Origin: Candidatus Saccharimonadota bacterium
GTDB lineage: Bacteria; Patescibacteriota; Saccharimonadia; Saccharimonadales; UBA4665
Reading direction: 5' to 3'
DNA length: 64,000 bases
Assembly: GCA_028289125.1 (NCBI GenBank)
Contig: JAQGGZ010000006.1
Coordinates: 1-64,000, forward strand
Both the position numbers and the translations under genes were made by a program. Below are positions 61,360-64,000 of this stretch, in pieces. Under the pieces are notes generated by a model that made no database searches, had not been told where the DNA came from, and was given only the letters and a program-made list of their open reading frames with translations. Positions within the stretch are counted from its first letter, which is position 1. Each line of letters opens with the position of its first letter.

Positions 61360-61434
61360 TGGTGCGAGTGCGGGGAGTCGAACCCCGGTAGCCAGTTTGG
61401 AAAACTGGAGTAATGACCGTTATACCACACTCGC
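61360..61434 (-). tRNA. tRNA-Gly(TCC)
   Basis: Acceptor GCGAGTG/CACTCGC, anticodon stem CCAGT/ACTGG, loop TTTCCAA (TCC), CCA encoded. TATAAT on the minus strand (61450-61445) lies 10 nt upstream. No terminator separates it from the HAD gene. Confidence 0.95.
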
Positions 61435-61452
61435 CTAGCGTCAGATTATACC

Positions 61453-62976
61453 CTATATGTCGTTCAAGACGGTAATTCTGGCACCGAGGCTGTTGAGTCG
61501 TTCGGCCAGATCTTCGTAACCACGCTGGATGGTATAAATATTGCGGAGCGTGCTGACGCCGTTAGCGGCGAGCATGCCGATTAGCAGCAGAGAAGCCGGG
61601 CGAAGGGCTGGCGGGCAGACGACGTCGGCCGAGGTGAACTTGGTCGGACCGGTAATGTAGATGCGGTGCGGGTCGGCCAGTTCGACATTAGCACCGATCT
61701 TGGTCATTTCAGTGTAATAGATGGCACGGTTCTCGTACATCCAGTCGTGGATCATGCTGCGGCCGATGATGGTGCAGGCGATCGGTACGAAATACGGCAG
61801 GTTGTCGGCGTTTAAGCCAGGGTAGGGCAGTGAGTGGAGCTTGTCGGCCAGGGCGTGCAGTTTGCCATTGTGCTTCTGAATCGTGATATCGACGAGGTCG
61901 GTGCGCTTGTTTTCGGCTTTGTAGCGCTCGGACATTTCAAAATCAAGCCCCATCTTTTTGAGCTTCAGCATCTCGATAGTCATGAAATCGATCGGAACAC
62001 GCTGGACGGTAATCGATGAATTTGTTGTGACGGCAGCCGACACGAAGAACATGGCCTCGATCGGGTCTTCACTTGGAGCGAAAGTAACGTTCTTCTTGAT
62101 TTCGGCCACGCCTTTGATGCGGATGGTGCTGGAGCCGATGCCCTCGATCTCGACGCCTAATTTCTGCAAGAAGTAACAAAGGTCCTGGACCATATAATTG
62201 GCGCTGGCAAACTGTAAAATCGTTTCCTCAGGTGTGCGGGCGGCGGCCAGTAAGGCGTTTTCTGTAACGGTGTCGCCGACCTCATACAAGGCGACGCGGC
62301 CGGCTGGTTTCTTGTCAACGGTAACATTGTAGTTGCCGGTCGTGGCCACGATGTTGACACCGAATTCCTCCAGCGCGTACAAATGCGGGGTGACCGTGCG
62401 GGTGCCGAGCTTACAGCCACCGGCGTAAGGAATCTTGAATTCTGCGTAGTCGTGCAACAGGGAACCGATCAGCATCAGGACGCTACGGGTCTTGCGTGCG
62501 GCCTTGCCGTTGATTTTTTTCAGGTTCAGTTCGGCTGGGCGGCGGATTTCGAGATCGTTGCCAGGCAGCCATTTGACCTGGACGCCGAGGCTTTCGAGGA
62601 CTTCGATGATACGGTAGACCTCTTCGATGCGAGGGAAGGACTTGAACCGGGTGACGCCTTTGTTGAGCAGGCTGGCACACAGGAGGCCCACAGCCGCGTT
62701 CTTACTGGTCTTAAGGGTAATTTCACCGCTGAGTTCATGACCACCCTCGATGCGCAGGTTGGTGGCGGCAGCGCCGCTGATGCTGATCAGCTGCTTGTTC
62801 AGAACGTCGCTGATGCGGCCCAGGGTCTCGAGGCTCATGTTCTGCTTGCCATGTTCCATGCGGTTGACCGCGGATTGGCTGGTATTGAGTTTGCGGGCGA
62901 ACTCTGATTGGGTTAAGCCGCGTTCTTGTCGTATCTGAGCGATTAACTCGCCGATTTTGTCATTTGTGGTAGGCAT
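61453..62976 (-). CDS. murA: MurA-type enolpyruvyl transferase with N-terminal HTH domain
   Basis: 507 residues: an XRE/Cro helix-turn-helix (residues 1-65, LTQSEFARKLNTSQSAVNRM) followed by a full enolpyruvyl transferase fold. The catalytic Cys loop AGGCKLGTRTVTPHLYAL matches MurA, which makes UDP-GlcNAc-enolpyruvate, the first peptidoglycan step. Ordinary MurA is about 420 residues and has no DNA-binding domain. TATAAT lies 9 nt before the ATG. Confidence 0.88.
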   Translation of the reverse strand: MPTTNDKIGELIAQIRQERGLTQSEFARKLNTSQSAVNRMEHGKQNMSLETLGRISDVLNKQLISISGAAATNLRIEGGHELSGEITLKTSKNAAVGLLCASLLNKGVTRFKSFPRIEEVYRIIEVLESLGVQVKWLPGNDLEIRRPAELNLKKINGKAARKTRSVLMLIGSLLHDYAEFKIPYAGGCKLGTRTVTPHLYALEEFGVNIVATTGNYNVTVDKKPAGRVALYEVGDTVTENALLAAARTPEETILQFASANYMVQDLCYFLQKLGVEIEGIGSSTIRIKGVAEIKKNVTFAPSEDPIEAMFFVSAAVTTNSSITVQRVPIDFMTIEMLKLKKMGLDFEMSERYKAENKRTDLVDITIQKHNGKLHALADKLHSLPYPGLNADNLPYFVPIACTIIGRSMIHDWMYENRAIYYTEMTKIGANVELADPHRIYITGPTKFTSADVVCPPALRPASLLLIGMLAANGVSTLRNIYTIQRGYEDLAERLNSLGARITVLNDI

Positions 62977-63099
62977 AGACCAATAATTATATCACTGTAC
63001 GCATAAACGCAATAGGTTTTTTATAAGCTGCTACAATAGAAATATGATCTAACGAAGCGTATTATTCAGCATAAATCATAATGAATGAGGGAACCACCA

Positions 63100-64000
63100 A
63101 TGGATGATACCGCTATCGCACAACTAATCGCCGCCGAAGAAAAACGTCAACGTGACGGCATTGAACTTATTCCGAGTGAAAACTATGTCAGTCGGGACGT
63201 ACTGACCGCTATGGGTAGCGTCTTTACGAACAAATATTCCGAAGGCTATCCGGGCAGACGCTATTATGGCGGTCAAGAGAACACCGACCAGGTCGAGACC
63301 ATCGCTATCGAGCGTGCCAAGCAGCTGTTCGGGGCCGATCACGCCAACGTTCAGTCGCACTCCGGTGCCCCCGCCAATGAAGCTGTCTATTTCGCCTGGC
63401 TTGAGCCGGGTGATACCGTCCTAGCTATGGATTTGAGCCATGGCGGTCACCTCACCCACGGCAATCCGATGACCCGCTCCGCCAAACTGTACAATTTCGT
63501 CCCCTACAAGATGAAAAACCCAGAGACCGGTGAGATTGATTATGATGAACTGCGCGAGCTGGCCCTCAAGCACAAGCCGAAACTGATTCTGGCAGGCTTC
63601 AGTGCCTACCCGCGCGAGCTGGACTATGCGAAATTCGCGGCTATCGCCCAAGAAGTCGGTGATCAGTGTTTGCTTATGGCCGACATGGCTCACATCGCAG
63701 GCTTGATCGCTGCCGGCGTAGCCAAGAATCCGTTTGACTACGGCTTCCATGTCATTACGACGACCACTCATAAGACGCTGCGTGGTCCGCGTGGTGGCAT
63801 GATTCTCTCCAAGGGCACCGTATCGACACCGTTGAAAGCACCGGAAAAAACCTTGGAAAACATCCCGACGCTGATTGACCGGGCCGTATTCCCCGGCATG
63901 CAGGGCGGTCCTCATGAGCACATCATCGCCGCTAAAGCTGTCGCGTTCCGTGAGGCATTACAGCCGGAATTCAAAACGTATGCTCAGCAGATTCTTAAGA
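63100..64000 (+). CDS. glyA: Serine hydroxymethyltransferase (5' part)
   Basis: Makes glycine and methylene-tetrahydrofolate from serine. The first 300 residues are present: [34 protein letters not shown] and the PLP-lysine motif [14 protein letters not shown] near residue 225. The gene runs off the window. GAGGGA lies about 8 nt upstream of the ATG. Confidence 0.97.
   Translation, partial: MDDTAIAQLIAAEEKRQRDGIELIPSENYVSRDVLTAMGSVFTNKYSEGYPGRRYYGGQENTDQVETIAIERAKQLFGADHANVQSHSGAPANEAVYFAWLEPGDTVLAMDLSHGGHLTHGNPMTRSAKLYNFVPYKMKNPETGEIDYDELRELALKHKPKLILAGFSAYPRELDYAKFAAIAQEVGDQCLLMADMAHIAGLIAAGVAKNPFDYGFHVITTTTHKTLRGPRGGMILSKGTVSTPLKAPEKTLENIPTLIDRAVFPGMQGGPHEHIIAAKAVAFREALQPEFKTYAQQILK

Noticed and set aside
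63000-63099. Glycine riboswitch upstream of glyA
   Set aside because: The gap between murA and glyA is only about 120 nt and shows no glycine-aptamer core; a simple promoter and Shine-Dalgarno suffice.
1-64000. Recoding of UGA as glycine, as in Gracilibacteria and SR1
   Set aside because: UGA ends clear full-length genes such as yebC and the ECF sigma gene, and no essential gene needs read-through.
1-64000. CRISPR arrays, insertion sequences, rRNA genes
   Set aside because: No regularly spaced repeats, transposase motifs or rRNA stretches were seen.

Overview
The window is a gene-dense bacterial chromosome segment with standard stop-codon use (UGA, UAA and UAG all end real genes) and mostly single-copy housekeeping genes. 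I read it as a member of the Patescibacteria/CPR radiation, most likely Saccharibacteria (TM7). The reasons are the shortened HrcA and TsaB, a ComEC without its nuclease domain, a MurT/GatD pair, a type IV pilin with a degenerate PilB-like protein, a large HerA/TraG-like ATPase, lamin-tail surface proteins and little intermediary metabolism. This is an inference from gene content; no 16S rRNA gene is present.

Layout. 0-13 kb: ftsH (3' end), a TraG/HerA-like ATPase, murJ, lepA, a guanylate kinase, then the heat-shock block hrcA-grpE-dnaK-(small membrane protein)-dnaJ with two CIRCE-type operators before dnaK. A lone GGDEF protein runs convergently into dnaJ. 13-19 kb: three different ATP-grasp ligases, an S51 peptidase, a DUF218 protein and a small membrane peptide, mostly with their own promoters, ending at tRNA-Lys. 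19-31 kb: def, a methyltransferase, comEC, yebC-ruvC-ruvA-(aldo/keto reductase)-ruvB, pilin plus PilB-like, recA-recX. 31-38 kb: lamin-tail protein, tsaE-tsaB, rny-ymdB-like, an ABC1/UbiB kinase operon. 38-46 kb: tRNA-Pro with an attachment-site-like repeat and a broken DUF4279 gene, several hypotheticals, a YggT-like protein, topoisomerase IB, gatD/murT, a second tRNA-Pro. 46-64 kb: a lipoprotein, a dolichol-kinase-like protein, a P1B ATPase, hydrolases, an ECF sigma factor with its likely membrane-anchored partner, a polynucleotide-kinase/2H-phosphoesterase fusion beside tRNA-His, rdgB, NUDIX, a 2H-phosphoesterase gene and its decayed copy, transporters, tRNA-Arg, tRNA-Gly, an HTH-MurA fusion and the start of glyA.

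Expression. The most striking global feature is that more than twenty genes have a -10 hexamer ending exactly 6-8 nt before the start codon. Transcription should therefore begin at or next to the start codon, giving leaderless mRNAs. About ten other genes (grpE, dnaK, yebC, recA, recX, rny, rdgB, the P-type ATPase and others) have clear Shine-Dalgarno sequences instead, so two initiation modes appear to coexist. Several start codons were chosen on this basis. The free-standing tRNA genes are followed by very regular A-tract/T-tract hairpin terminators whose stems include the tRNA CCA end. tRNA-Gly and tRNA-Arg instead run into downstream mRNAs.

Likely systems: peptidoglycan assembly and lipid II amidation (murJ, murT/gatD, HTH-MurA); recombination and repair (recA, recX, ruvABC, comEC); proteostasis (ftsH, hrcA-grpE-dnaK-dnaJ, def); RNA turnover and tRNA maturation (rny, ymdB-like, tsaE/tsaB, kinase-2H fusion); and an uncharacterised peptide-ligase locus at 13.4-18.3 kb.
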